Source: Favolaschia claudopus
Taxonomy: Eukaryota; Basidiomycota; Agaricomycetes; Agaricales; Mycenaceae
NCBI GenBank assembly: GCA_037176885.1
Contig: JAWWNJ010000200.1
Coordinates: forward strand, 1-64,000
Reading direction: 5' to 3'
DNA: 64,000 bases
The notes under the pieces were generated by a model. That model did no database searches, was not told the DNA's origin, and worked only from the letters and a program-made list of their open reading frames with translations. Position numbers and translations under genes: made by a program. Each line of letters begins with the position of its first letter. Position 1 is the stretch's first letter. Below, one piece after another: positions 35,126-46,506 of the stretch.

Positions 35126-36616
35126 ATGACGCCAATTCCTGAGTGTTCTCGCAGTGACTTCGCAGACGTTGCAAGTACAGATCGTTTGAAGAGGCGGGAT
35201 CTGGCAGATAAAATCCGTGACGCATGTGTCAATGGCAAGCTGCCCACTGGCCAGCACAGATTCGTCTGATACATTGACAGTCGGCTTTTTTTATGTCAGG
35301 AACCATTCAATACCAGACAGTACCATCTCGGCAGCTATCAGCGCCGCTGGTGATTTCTTTGCTCTCCCGACGGATTCCAAGCTCGAGGTGCGTCTTCGTC
35401 GATGGAGAGCCCCTGACCGTTCATCTGCCTATCCCAGCTTGATATCCACAAGAGCCCAAACTTCAAAGGGTATACGGCGCTTCTCGGTGCTTGACTTAGC
35501 GAAGATCCTAGTCATATACTGACGACAATTCCGATCGCAGGTGAAAACACCAACCCGGACGGCCATGGTGACCTACATGAGGGATTCGACCTCGGCTGGG
35601 AAGAGGAAGGCGACGGTCCCATGGCGGGTGTGAACGTTTGGCCGGAGGAGGCGGTTCTCCCTGGTTTTCGAGACAGCGTTTTTCGATACTAGTAATCCAT
35701 AGGTCCCATTCCCAGCTAGCACTAATTTTCGTCTAGCCAGGCCGCGGTGAAACTCGGCCAGTCCTTATTTCCTCTCTTCGCCCTTGCGCTAGACCTTCCC
35801 GAAAACTATTTCGACGACAAGGTGCTTCATCTTCAGCTATTTCATCTTGGTTCTTTTGGCTGATCTAGCGACAGACCACGAAACCAGCGGCTATCATGCG
35901 TCTGTTACACTATCCACCACAAGAGCCCGCTCTCGACGATGACGGTCGCGTCATAGGAATTGGTGCTCACACAGAGTAGGTCCAGCATGCATACAAGAAA
36001 GCTTCCGCGCTTATCCGCCCTTCTTCAGCTACGAAGTAAGATGCTGGTCCGCGGAGCTCAGTGCTCTTCCCTTCGCTGAGCTTGCGTAGTGCTTCACAAT
36101 TCTATGGCAAGACGCGGCGGGAGGGCTTCAAGCCCAGAATGCCGATGGAAAATGGATAGACGCGGTTCCCATCCCTGGCACCTTCGTGATCAAGTAACTA
36201 CCGTCTCTGCTTAAGACGCTCTTTATTCACATGTTTTTTTCAGTATAGGGGATCAATTTGCGCGCTGGACAAGTAAAGACTATTTCTTCACAAGTCCGAT
36301 GCACCAACGCTGATGCACATTTTGTGAATAGACGATATATTCAAGTCGACTATGCATCGCGTCACCAATCGGTCAGGCCAGGAACGTTATTCAATGCCGT
36401 TGTTCTTTGGAACGGATTACGACGTACTGCTTGAGGTAGGGATTCTGAACCTGTGGAGCTGGCAGTTCGATACTAATAGATCCCGCACTTCTGCACTCAA
36501 AGCCTCTTCCGACCTGTATTTCCCCCGGCCAAACCCCGAAGTACGAGATCGTTACTGCAGGAGAATATGTCCAGAGCCGGCTTGCGGAGACCTATGCGCA
36601 TAGCAAAGGCAACTAA
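35126..36616 (+). CDS. 2-oxoglutarate/Fe(II) oxygenase (isopenicillin-N-synthase-like)
   Basis: A non-heme iron dioxygenase of the DIOX_N/2OG-FeII_Oxy family. Spliced landmarks: [99 protein letters not shown]; and STMHRVTN with RYSMPLFFG. The iron ligands are the His and Asp of HTD (the Asp codon is formed by splicing) and the His of MHRV; the Arg of RYSMPLF should bind 2OG. It ends [13 protein letters not shown] at TAA 36616. The start is uncertain: ATG 35126 is used, but an upstream ATG at 35097 is one base out of frame. An intron at 35235-35280 has a GC donor. Substrate unknown. Confidence 0.87.
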
Positions 36617-37245
36617 TGAAGTGCGGAGTAAGTATTTGTGGCTCATATATCGCCGTGCATTTAGTCACGGTGCAACTCAGATTATTGGGTTCAGCTGTTC
36701 TGATCAATGCAACAGGACGCGCTGCGATGTAATGCATGCCACTTCGATATCTTGGTTTCGGTGGATTGTCTTCACCATACGTGAATAGACAGGCGATGGG
36801 GACTAGACGCTTCCGTGAATAATCCGAGTTTTGTATCTAAAGTCACTCTAAAGTCCTAGGCTTTAATAAAGAGGTCGCATCACTGGCCGGAGCTGAATGT
36901 GGACCCGAACAAGAAGCTCGCTCGTTCTTCACTTGACCTCCACTTGTTCGAATTCAGGCGCGCCGACAAGGAGCAAGAGTCGAACGTCGAGGGAACTGGG
37001 AGTAAATTAAAAGCGCGCTCTCTCACACGCTGTCCGGAGTGATGATTCTTTGTAAATGGCTTCCGAGCTTCTCGCACTCGTCCCGTAACTTGCAAGTTAT
37101 CAACGATCATATGAATGCCCAGGTACGCTATCCAGCGGCGACTTAGAGTGGTCATCAAGTAGTTCTGTGACCCCGCCTACTTAGCGGTCACAGCAATCCC
37201 GAAGGCTCCGCTTCTGTTACACTGCAGTCTCATCTGTTTAAAACT
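36617..37245. other. Intergenic region, no gene seen
   Basis: About 0.6 kb between two plus-strand oxidoreductase genes. No coding signal seen on either strand. Confidence 0.5.
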
Positions 37246-38687
37246 ATGGCACCTAATTCTTTTAATCTTGCTAATGGAACACCCGAAAATCACTGTACCT
37301 CAATGCAAAGTCCTCCCTTGTCTTCTCAATGTCTATTCGATGTCCAGGGGCTTGTCGCTGTAATAACTGGCGGAGGGAGCGGTGAGTCGTCACTGTTTCT
37401 CCGACATGCGTGTTCTCTGAGACTCTCTTCGTTAGGAATCGGCCGCATGATGGCAGCGGCGTTGGAAAATAATGGCGCAACGGTATATATCGTGGGCCGC
37501 AGGATGGAAGTCTTGGAGACAACTGCTCAGGAAATTAGTGTGAGTCCTCTTCAATGGCCATTTTTCTCAGTTCTGATCTCGTGTCTTCGCATGCAGAAGA
37601 ACGGCGGCATAATTCCGTTAGAGGGCGACATAACAGACCGCACCTCTCTCCTTGCAATGGTTGAGACAGTCAAAAATCGACATGGTTACATCGACTTACT
37701 CGTCAATAACGCTGGTCAAATATTTTCCACTTCGATTCACATATTTTTGGTTTACAATCCTAGGTATTGCAAGGAATTTGTTTAATCATCCTCTCCCCAG
37801 CCCCGGAGACTCGTCCCCAGCATCTGACCCACCCCCACATAAAGTTGGGGACATCGCACCATCTGTACCCAGTATCAAAGCCTTCCAGGCCGCTTTGTGG
37901 GGGGAAGATACTTCGCCACAGGTGAGCAGGACGCAATGCTCGAGAACTATCCTCATGTGTGCCAGGACTTCGCTGAAACATTTGCGACAAATGTCACTGC
38001 TGTGTATTACACGACCGTCGCATTTCTCGATCTGTTACATTCGGGAAATATCCGAAAAAGGGATGAATCTTGGATTGCTGTGGACCCCCTACGCCCTCCG
38101 CTTCATTCGTCGCAAGTTATATCAGTTTCGTCGTCTGGTGGCTTTCGGCTGGACTCGAGAGTCTTTTCCCCCTCATACACACTTGCCAAAGCGGCATGCA
38201 CCCATTTGGGCAAGCTGTTGGCTAACTTGTACGTTGTGTGAATTACCGGAGCTGTGCAATACTCACCGCTTCGCAGACTATCACCTTGGGGTATACGCAG
38301 CAATGTTCTGGTGCGTCACATTGGCTTCAACTGGTCCTCTGACCTTTTCTCATTGACTTGCAAAGGCTCCTGGCGTGTTCCCCAGCGGTCCGTTCTCTTG
38401 CATGTCCACAGATGAGACCATGCTGACACGTACAAGAAATGACTGACAGCGTATTTCCGCAACTAGCCTTAAATGGGGCGGCTCTCGTTAGCAGCGTGCC
38501 TCTCAAGCGCGCGGGGACGGAAGAGGTATGTCATGCCGAGACGGACACGGTCAAATTGGTCTCTCAACTCCCGCAGGACATGGCAGGAGCTATCCTTTAT
38601 CTAGCCAGTCGAGCAGGGAGCTACGTGAACTGTGCGGTCTGGCTAGTCGATGGCGGACGAGTAGGCAGTCTTCCTAGCAGCCACTGA
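37246..38687 (+). CDS. Short-chain dehydrogenase/reductase (SDR)
   Basis: A NAD(P)-dependent Rossmann-fold oxidoreductase. From ATG 37246 (MAPNSFNLANGTPENHC), the glycine motif ITGGGSGIGRMMAAALENNG is formed across an intron. It is followed by GATVYIVGRRMEVLETTAQE, DITDRTSLLAMVETVKNRHG, and YIDLLVNNAG with NNAG intact. The catalytic Ser-Tyr-Lys set is visible as VISVSSSGG and SPSYTLAKAACTHLGK. The C-terminus (PQDMAGAILYLASRAGSYVN, then WLVDGGRVGS) has the family's usual final loop. The middle (SPGDSSPASDPPPHKVG) is longer than in most SDRs and Pro/Ser-rich. Same strand as the 2OG oxygenase upstream. Substrate unknown. Confidence 0.88.
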
Positions 38688-38939
38688 CGGAACACTGTGC
38701 CATAACGGCGCGTATCTATTGTTACAATATTTAACACGGATAGGAATGCTTGTATCTTCAACGATTCTGTAGGAGCAGATAACGTTAAACTGTATAGTAT
38801 TGGTGTTGAATGAATGTCGTATACGAGTCGCACACTCGGAGTCGGTTCCCCCCCGTTCGGCACTCATCACACCAGAAAAAAAATCGGGGGACCGTAGTTT
38901 TCCAGGTGGGGACGGCGAAGTGCCTGGGGGATTCAGTGC

Positions 38940-40910
38940 TCACTGTGCGCGACGTGAGCTAAAGCTGGGTTCATATATGAATGTCAAGAATGAGACGGAC
39001 CACATATTAAATTCCCGGGAAAAGAACTCCGTATTGACGCTCTCTATCACGACTGTGCGTTCCTCCATCACCTCTTCACGAATCGCTTCGGCTTCTGTTC
39101 TTGATCTGACTCCGGGTACCAATGTTGCAATATAGTCAAGCAACTCAAGGGGTAGAAGGGACAACCTCGAAGATGGGCCCTGAGAGCGAAGAATATCCGA
39201 AACTACCTGGCGCTGTTGTGGCGGCACGTTGGAAGCGGACGGGATCTTGATAGTTGGATCTATGAGAAAGAATGCTAGAATCTTGCGAACACCCGGCTTT
39301 GTCTTGTCGACAAGCTGGAACGGAGATACCTATATAGATGCACATTAAGCCGTTGTAGCTTCAGAGAAGAGATTGAACTCGAACGAACACAGTGTTGGTA
39401 GAGATTGGGGAAGGCTATACAGCGCCCCGCCTTGGTTTCTACAGACCCAATGTCTTGTACACAGGGTGCCTCTCGATTCATGCCATACAACACTCGCATG
39501 CAGGTACTGTCGTCTTGTTCATGGTACTCCGGAGGTCGTGTCGCCATTCGGAATCTCAAGTCACAGGGCTCAATGTTGTCCGATTCGTAATAATATATGA
39601 AGGTGGAAACTATCGATTCGGTCGCCATCCCTGCAGAAGATAGAGTTGAGCTCGAATGATCCATGTTACAGAATATCGCACCTTCTACGTGCCAGGTACC
39701 CCCCGGGTATTCAGGCTTGTCTGGTGTTAGAACGATGTTGGCCAACTTGACAATGACTTGGATGTCGGAGCCAGCGAGCTTCACAGATAGATCATTTTCC
39801 AGTGCACCTTCATATCGCGATGCTTCCGGAAGAATCAGAGGACCCTGATTCAATCGCCGCAACAACCAAGCATCGTAATCTTGCTCTTGTTCCCTTTCTT
39901 CTTCTTCGGTTTCAGTAGAAGGACGACCACCTTCCCAGATGCAGGAAATCCCAGTATCAAACGTGTCTGTTTCCACTTCGCTCGGATTTTCGCGCTTGCT
40001 CGTCACCCTCGCAGAAACCGGATCGTCTTTGAGGGAGGACAGTACGCGATCCCACAATGGTATGGCAAATGCCATGACGCGCTCAATAACAGGAATTAGT
40101 GTATCGTGGTGTTTGGGGTGAATATTATTGATGTACGGCGAAATGAGTCTCAGTGTACCGTCTTCGTGGATTCTAAAATCCGAAGGAAGCCATTGAAAGC
40201 GCAGGGAAACGAACATGGAGTCGACACCTAAATCGTCGGCTTCAGGGTTATCGAACGTCTTCACAGAGCCGTCATCGCCCCTTCCCCAAGTCTCTTCGAA
40301 TACAAGGGGACAGATGGACGGATGTACGAGGTCGAGAACCTGACCATCGGAGCCGGGATGCCAGTCCTTTTCCTCGTCTGGGATATCTTCCAGTGGCCGT
40401 ACAGCAAGTTTCAGAGCCGCGCCGACGTCTTCTGGGATAAGCGTGTCGGAAAGAAAAATCCTTTCATATGGGCCACACTGCCAGCGAGAGATGTGAAATG
40501 ACGAGGAGTTCGATGTTGACCTGTACTTACCTCAATGCCAGTATCTGGGTCACGGAGGGCCGCGTAGCCGTCACGCATTTCGTCCATCACATAATTGACC
40601 TGAATGTATGTTTGGGGTGGTTGACCAGTGCGACCTTGTCAAAGGAAGTATCACGAACCATATTATCCGTTAATTTCTCCCATCTTGGTAGATTCACCTG
40701 CTGTTCCTTGACTTCCTGTGTCCATTTCGTGCGGATTTTCTCGTCCTGTATCTTCTCCCACCAGCGAGGCTTGCGTCGCAGCTGAGCAGAGAGCCGACAC
40801 ATCCTCAGTTCTGCGAGGGTTTTTGGAGGCCAGGTACCGGGATCACCATCGTCGGGATCCCAGTCCTGTGGGTCTTCATGAAAAGGATGATAATATCTCT
40901 CCAGGGACAT
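38940..40910 (-). CDS. DUF4246 family protein, probable iron/2OG-type oxygenase
   Basis: A fungal DUF4246 member. The start is placed at ATG 40910 (MSLERYYHPFHEDPQDWDPD); the frame is open further upstream and an earlier start is possible. Landmarks: TLAELRMCRLSAQLRRKPRW; INNIHPKHHDTLIPVIERVM; YPGGTWHVEGAIFCN; IVSTFIYYYESDNIEP; YGMNREAPCVQDIGSVETK AGRCIAFPNLYQHCV; and VPPQQRQVVSDILRSQG. The WHVEG motif and the distal His of YQH could form an H-x-E..H iron site, as expected for cupin-like 2OG enzymes, but the biochemical role of the family is not known to me. The C-terminal tail lacks the usual FxLCEH-like ending and runs to TGA 38940. Confidence 0.85.
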
Positions 40911-41091
40911 AGAGGTAGGAGGCAAGGGTCGTCCCTGAGTCCTGCCGCAGGTCGTATTTGTACCTCGAGTGGAGGACAGGAGGCTAACGCGACCACGTGT
41001 GGTATTGATGGCGTCCCGAATTGTCAAATTGTGAAGCGCGTACGGAATTCGACATGGGATCGTGATATCGAGAACAGCGTAGCCTAGATCA

Positions 41092-41980
41092 TTATTCTGC
41101 CTTGGATTTTCCATAGCTTGCATCCATCATTCTCAGCATATCGCTCCCTAGTCTCAGCATGATCAACGCGGGAAAAACCATCCACAGGCTGTTGAAGTTG
41201 TAGTCGGTGAATTGCATCAACGGTGAAGGAAGGATCGCGCACATATTAGGAAAAATCCAAAACGCAAACAGATTGACGAAGGTGTTGTGACCAACTGCAC
41301 ACCCATTACAAAAGTATTGATTCAGGCTGTACAGCAGAGTTTTGGCGAGCGTTGCTGTTGCTCCGGTATATCCAATTATAACGGCTGATCGAGTCTCATG
41401 AACGTGTGTGCCAACGAGGTAAGCAATCTGAAGGAATGTCGAGTCAGCTTTGTGTCGGGCAAGCCAGAAAGCATCACTATACGTTTGCGAACGTCTCAAG
41501 GAGGTTCAGAATGGCTGGCGAAGTATGAGTTCAATCTTATGTTTGAGGCAACAGCAACGGTGTTTGCCTGCTGCCCCGGCGAAACCTTCGCCATCCTCCC
41601 ATGCCTTGGTTCCATAAACCTTGAATGTTCAGACTCAGCGGCGGGATGAGAGAGAAGCGATAAAGCGTACGTGGTCCACCTTCCCGTACGACTCGTACGG
41701 CTTCCAGAACCAGTACAGATCACCGCCTGCCATCGAACGCGGTCTATAAGAGAGGTTAATGTCGGGCCGTCACTGGGGAGAGACCGGACCTCATCAAACA
41801 GTAGCTGAGAACAATGTCAGCGACTTCAATCAACTCGGACAGAAGGAGATGGTACTACCCGGCATCCCAGATCATGAGGGGCGCAGTGAGAAGAAACCTG
41901 GAAGCTGTGTGTTAGAGGACATAGTAGATGTTCCCAAAACACCACCATAGAGAAATCCAAGCGTAGGTTTTTTGCGCCAT
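41092..41980 (-). CDS. EXPERA (emopamil-binding-protein-like) membrane protein
   Basis: About 176 residues in seven short exons from ATG 41980 (MAQKTYAWISLWFLLTAPLM). Splicing gives MIWDAGYCLMRPRSMAGGDL, YWFWKPYESYGKVDHVYG, AAAILNLLETFANIAYLVGT and YTGATATLAKTLLYSLNQYF. It ends with the characteristic FPNILWMVFPALIMLRLG. This is the EXPERA four-helix fold of sterol delta8-delta7 isomerases, TMEM97 and relatives; WDAGY near the N-terminus and the Asn-x-Leu-Trp helix near the C-terminus fit the emopamil-binding group. It probably resides in the ER and may act on a sterol or related lipid, but true sterol isomerase activity is not shown. One intron (41515-41577) uses a GC donor; without it the frame breaks. 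Confidence 0.83.
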
Positions 41981-43495
41981 GGGAGATAAGAACGGGAGGA
42001 GCGTAGGATCGTTAAAGCCTGCAAGCTCTTTTTGAGCATCCGATTGCTGACCGGAAAGCGAATTTGGATGCTACGTGCGAAAAGAAGGCTTCTTATGGCC
42101 GGCCCAGCCTATACCAGAAATCGACATGTAACTAAGCAAGGGCTGGTGGCGCAGTGACACGCACTCCTGGAAACGAGAACGTAGGACGACTCAGCTGCGC
42201 GACAATTTTCAAGTATTGCCAGTCGTAGCTGCGGTTTCTTTTAACAGCCTGATTGAGCCTGATTTTCGAGAAAAGCGAGAAGAAACAAATCTGACATTGG
42301 ATGGAATTAATATTCGGTCTGAGAGAAAGAAGTTCAAAGAACATGCGGTACAAAATGTCCGAGTCCTTCATCTAAATCCTTCACCATACTGTGAGACAGT
42401 GTCTCATCTGTTGCACAACAAGTAGGTTCGTAAGGAACACGCAACGCTTTGGAAAGGGCGGGACGAGTGCGCAGTTGTGCAAAGGGTCGTCTAGTTCGCT
42501 TCAGCTTCTTCGGTGGCCACGCTGACGCCGTGAGCGAGCGAATATTACACTTCTCCCAATAAGTGACGCCTACGCAGCCGGCGTTTTCGGGCAGACAATG
42601 GTCACTGGGTTTCCTCCATCTTGCCTTTATCCCAGGGAAGTAGAAATTAAGCTTCAGTGCGGGACAGTTTTGGTGCCAGATAAACATGCGGGAATGAAGA
42701 TGAACGCCAGATAACCATTTCGAAACTGCACGTTGTGGTGCCTAGTATGCCGTCCTATTCCAGGGACAAACGAAATCGAAAGCCTGATAACGATAGAGTA
42801 CATATCGAATTGACAGAGTCGAACGCCCGCTCAGACACAGAGTATGGTACCCTAGGCTTGCCACCAACAGATAAGAAAGGGATCCGAATATTGGCCATTG
42901 TTTGAGGGAGGAGGGCCCAGGACCAACCCAGGACTTCATGCAGCCAGTACAGTTGCCAATCGATCGACGTTGCGTATGCAAAATGAGACTGAGCGCTATT
43001 GTATGGAGGCACAGAAGATCCAGTGTCGTTCGGGTGCGAGGAAATTTGAAGGTTGTAGGACGTGCGACAGAACTGGCCGAGATCGAAGACCGCAGCACAG
43101 TATTGACCCCAGAAATGCCGGTGTCATGAGAAACGTTAATAGTCAGTGCAGCCTTGATTTTATGCCAGTGATTGGGCGTACCTTCAATCAACCCACCCAA
43201 TTCGTAGGAGGCCATATCGCCCCACTCGCTGTAATTAATTTATTCCTATTCTACAAACACTCTATGTATACAGTTTACACCGAGAGAAATGATAAGGTAA
43301 CTTTTTAGGCTACGAGGTACAGCATGAAGCAGATGAAGAATGGTAATGACGAAAACGGCGTGCGGTAGGATGCAGAGAGTATGTATATATGTTGCGCGTG
43401 TGATGTATGAGGTGTAGATAAAACAGATGTGTAAATGAGACCACCGAGATACAGTATGCATGATGGATCGAATAATCCGACGCAAAAGAGCGCGC
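41981..43495. other. Intergenic region, no confident gene
   Basis: About 1.5 kb. Minus-strand open stretches at 43215-42742 (begins MASYELGGLIEGTPNHWHKI) and 42687-42334 lack family motifs and have no clear splice partners. Short AT-rich tracts near 43330-43450 belong to the 3' side of SPT2. Confidence 0.45.
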
Positions 43496-44851
43496 TCAGC
43501 GACTGCCAGCCAATGCGGCGGCCTTTCTGCGACGCTTCTCCTCATCGTGTCTCCGCTCCGCTGCCTCCGCCTCGCGCTCCTCCTTGCGAGCTATACGGGC
43601 ACTGACGTGTTCCTCGTCCCAGAGGGCGCCGGCGTCAGCCTCCATGAGATCATCATCCTCCGAGTCTGAGAACACATCCCGTGCAGTATACTGGGATTTG
43701 TTCTTGCCGAATAGACCCCAGATCTCCTCGCTGAGAGATGACGCTGCGGGACGGGGGGAATGAGAGCGGGATGATGTGAATTTGCCCTTGGAGGAGGACG
43801 CAGATTTGGAGGAGCTGGCGGCAATATGGGGACGCTTGGACGGCGGAGGGGAATTGGAGCGAGACATGGAAGGCGAACGCGGCCGCTTCTTCATGGTGCT
43901 CGTGGGTGCAGACGAAGGCATCTTGTACTTCGGCTTGGGCATCGGCGCAGAAGGCTGTGGTCGTTTAGGCGCTGACCCAGGGAGAGCCTGAGAAGAGACT
44001 CGAGAGGATGAAGAGCTGGCGGAGGAAGAGGGAATAGGTGTGGACGCTTTCTTGGGCTCGTCCGACTGCGAACGAGCTGGGGCCTTCTTTGTGCGCGTAG
44101 AAGTTGTGAACCAATCATCGAAGGTACGTGCCCTGTCGCCGTCGAGAACCTCCTTGTTCTCGCGTCGGTCCCGAACAATCTCGTCGATGGTACGGGTGTC
44201 TCGCTTGACGACGTTGAGACGAGTGAGCGTGTTGGGGATGGCCGCAAGACGCTCCTTGACGCTGCCAGAGCCGCTGGCTGCGACGCTGGATGGAGCGTCA
44301 ACTATGTTGACAGCTCCTCCCGGGAAACCACGGGATTTCCGGTGGGTAGCGTTACCTACAGGGCGACGAGGAGCGTTGAATGCCCGCTTCAGTTCTGCCT
44401 GCAACTTGCGCTCCCGCTTCTCTTCTCGTGTGAGGATACTCCCCGCGTCAATCTCGTCGTCTTCATCAGGCATTCGCCTCCGTCGGACCTCGTCCCGAAC
44501 ACCGGAATTCGACGTTGGCCACCTACCGGCAGCAGCAGCAGCCTTCGCTTTCTTTGGCCCGTACCGCAATGCGTCGCGTTGCTCCGCTTCACGCCGGAGA
44601 AGATCCGCTTCCTTGGCCTTGAGCACCTCCTCCTTCTTGGCCTCCGCCTCCGCCTTCTTCTTCTGCTCTTCAAAGTACCGTAGACGCATCTTGGTATCGA
44701 GCTCCCGTTGCTTCCGTTCCTGTTCCTCCTGCTGTTTTCGGCGCTGCTGCTCCTTAGCCTTCTTCTGCGCCAATGCGGCCTGTACTGTGCTCTCGACACT
44801 CTTGGTGTGGCTCTCGCCGAGGGCTAGAAGAGCCTTGTACCCAGTGGCCAT
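43496..44851 (-). CDS. SPT2: SPT2 chromatin protein
   Basis: An intron-free frame of 451 residues from ATG 44851. Spt2 is a histone H3-H4 chaperone acting with transcribing polymerase to restore nucleosomes. Seen: a strongly charged coiled coil at 25-90 (KKAKEQQRRKQQEEQERKQR), basic Ser/Pro-rich disordered sequence in the middle (KKRPRSPSMSRSNSPPPSKR), and at about 375-451 the SPT2 domain, SLSEEIWGLFGKNKSQYTAR then DVFSDSEDDDLMEADAGALW, and the helical end (EEREAEAAERRHDEEKRRRK). The acidic SDSEDDDLMEA followed by an R/K-rich helix is the histone-binding signature of the family. It is divergent from nothing close: the upstream neighbour is glutaredoxin on the same strand. Confidence 0.92.
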   Translation of the reverse strand: MATGYKALLALGESHTKSVESTVQAALAQKKAKEQQRRKQQEEQERKQRELDTKMRLRYFEEQKKKAEAEAKKEEVLKAKEADLLRREAEQRDALRYGPKKAKAAAAAGRWPTSNSGVRDEVRRRRMPDEDDEIDAGSILTREEKRERKLQAELKRAFNAPRRPVGNATHRKSRGFPGGAVNIVDAPSSVAASGSGSVKERLAAIPNTLTRLNVVKRDTRTIDEIVRDRRENKEVLDGDRARTFDDWFTTSTRTKKAPARSQSDEPKKASTPIPSSSASSSSSRVSSQALPGSAPKRPQPSAPMPKPKYKMPSSAPTSTMKKRPRSPSMSRSNSPPPSKRPHIAASSSKSASSSKGKFTSSRSHSPRPAASSLSEEIWGLFGKNKSQYTARDVFSDSEDDDLMEADAGALWDEEHVSARIARKEEREAEAAERRHDEEKRRRKAAALAGSR

Positions 44852-45258
44852 AGTAGAGACGATGGGGACCGTAGAGGTTAGTAGGTTGTGGGTGTAGGAC
44901 GAAAGCTGGGTTGGTGGCTGTGCCGAAATGGCTGGAGGACAATGGCTTTCCTTATGGGGTATCTAGCGAGATCCAGCAGCGAAATTGGCCAAACTCTCTC
45001 AAAGACAGAAGATATAGGACTGCAAAGGCAGTTACGGAAAATCCAGCCAGTGGGGGAAGAAGTCTCCAAGCTAAATTATCCGCATGTTGTTCGTGTAGAC
45101 CGGAGAAAGGTAGGGTACGCCGCTGTCCCGAAAAACACATATGTACAAGCATGTACAGTACAAGATTATTATTCGCGTTCACCTCAGTCCAAAGCAATCT
45201 AACAGGATATCAGAATCAGGCAGGGAAGAGGTGAAAGGTACAGACCTACAGTAGATAT

Positions 45259-45777
45259 CTAGAGATTGACCAGACGCTTCAGCTCTCCCGACTTGAATGC
45301 GGCCTGGGTCTTGTCGTTACCTGTACGGCGGAGTGGGAAAAAATACTCGACAGACAGGAAACAAGACGCACCACCAACTTGCTGCTTGTCTGGGGCATCG
45401 TCAGCCTCTCTAGGATGCAGCACAGTTTGCGAATGACGACGTACTAACGAAGATGTTGGGCACTGAAGTCTGCCCAGTCTTGTTTGCTAAATATTGCTGG
45501 ATCTGGTCTCCATCCTCGCGCTCGTCAAGCCTGCGCCAAAATCCAATCAGAGGGTACTCAGAACATCCTCCGATGCACGCACTCGATAACGAGAGGTTTT
45601 TCCTCAGGGAATTCCGCCGCAAACAGAGCTTTAGCTTTCTTGCAGTAGGGGCACCAGGACTTGGAAAAGATAGCAATTTTATTGTTATCGATCGCGTTCT
45701 TTGTAAAGCGCCTTGGATGAGCGGAATGACTGGAAGAATTGGCTCATACGGACCTCGACGATTTCCTGGACAGACAT
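45259..45777 (-). CDS. Glutaredoxin (dithiol, CPYC active site)
   Basis: About 105 residues; a small thiol-disulfide oxidoreductase using glutathione. From ATG 45777 (MSVQEIVE), spliced segments give NKIAIFSKSWCPYCKKAKAL with the CPYC active site. These continue with FPEEKPLVIELDEREDGDQI, TGQTSVPNIFVNKQQVGG (containing the cis-Pro TVP-type motif and the GG glutathione-binding turn), and NDKTQAAFKSGELKRLVNL to TAG 45259. The introns are exact (donors GTGCGT, GTACGT and GTGCGT). The join between the first exon and RFTKNAIDNN is one base off with any GT-AG choice, so either one base is wrong near 45710-45770 or the first exon differs. Confidence 0.88.
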
Positions 45778-46506
45778 GGGTGCTTTGGAAGTTGATGCTG
45801 AAAACAGGTTGACTGAGATGAAGGCACCGCTGCAAAGGCGCGGAGGGTTATATAGACGGGTTGTGCGGGAAGTGAGTAAGCCGAAGCGTACGCATGCTAA
45901 GCCCAGCATGACGAAAGCTGACGCGACCTCGTGACGGTGGAAACCAAGTCCCTGAGTGCTTCTGTTCCAGAACTTCAACGCCTCAACTTGAACTTGAAGT
46001 CTCAGACGCGCTCGTCGTTCATGGTTGTGTCGTTTGACGAGGCATTTTTGCCCCATCAATGATGGCATTGTTTGGCGGATGGTGCGTACGGTTGACCACT
46101 TCCTCAACCTCTTAAATTCTGGAACTGTGCTCCCAAAACTCTAGCTGTCTGATTTTTCGGATCCCCGACACGAAGGAGGCCCCATTAAGCTAGGGACTTT
46201 ATCTTCACATCCAGGTCCCGGCAATTCGACGCCAGCGGCGCTAGATCTTGCTGTATCAAGAAATGTCTGGCTTCAGTCTGACCTCTCGAGGTGGCGCGGT
46301 GTCTACAAGTTCACCTGAGTCTAGCGAGCTTCTAGTTTCTTATATCGGGTTTCACCATATTCACCGTTCGGCCATCCACTTGACATAGGTTTCTCGTTCT
46401 TTACCAACAGTCCGAGTATCCTCTAAATCGGCTCGTCAAGACACCGACGACTCATGGAATTTGGCTCATAAGTCATCAAGCTAGCTCAGGAAGCCCTCCC
46501 CTCATC
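45778..46506. other. Divergent promoter region of glutaredoxin and acyltransferase
   Basis: About 0.7 kb separating two divergent genes. I see no coding signal and no clear TATA box. Confidence 0.45.

Noticed and set aside
42742..43215. Minus-strand frame tested as a second EXPERA gene
   Set aside because: None of the WDAGY, WKPY or FPNILW-like blocks is present in any frame.
44040..44897. 285-codon frame opposite SPT2
   Set aside because: Serine/arginine pattern is the shadow of the charged SPT2 coding sequence.
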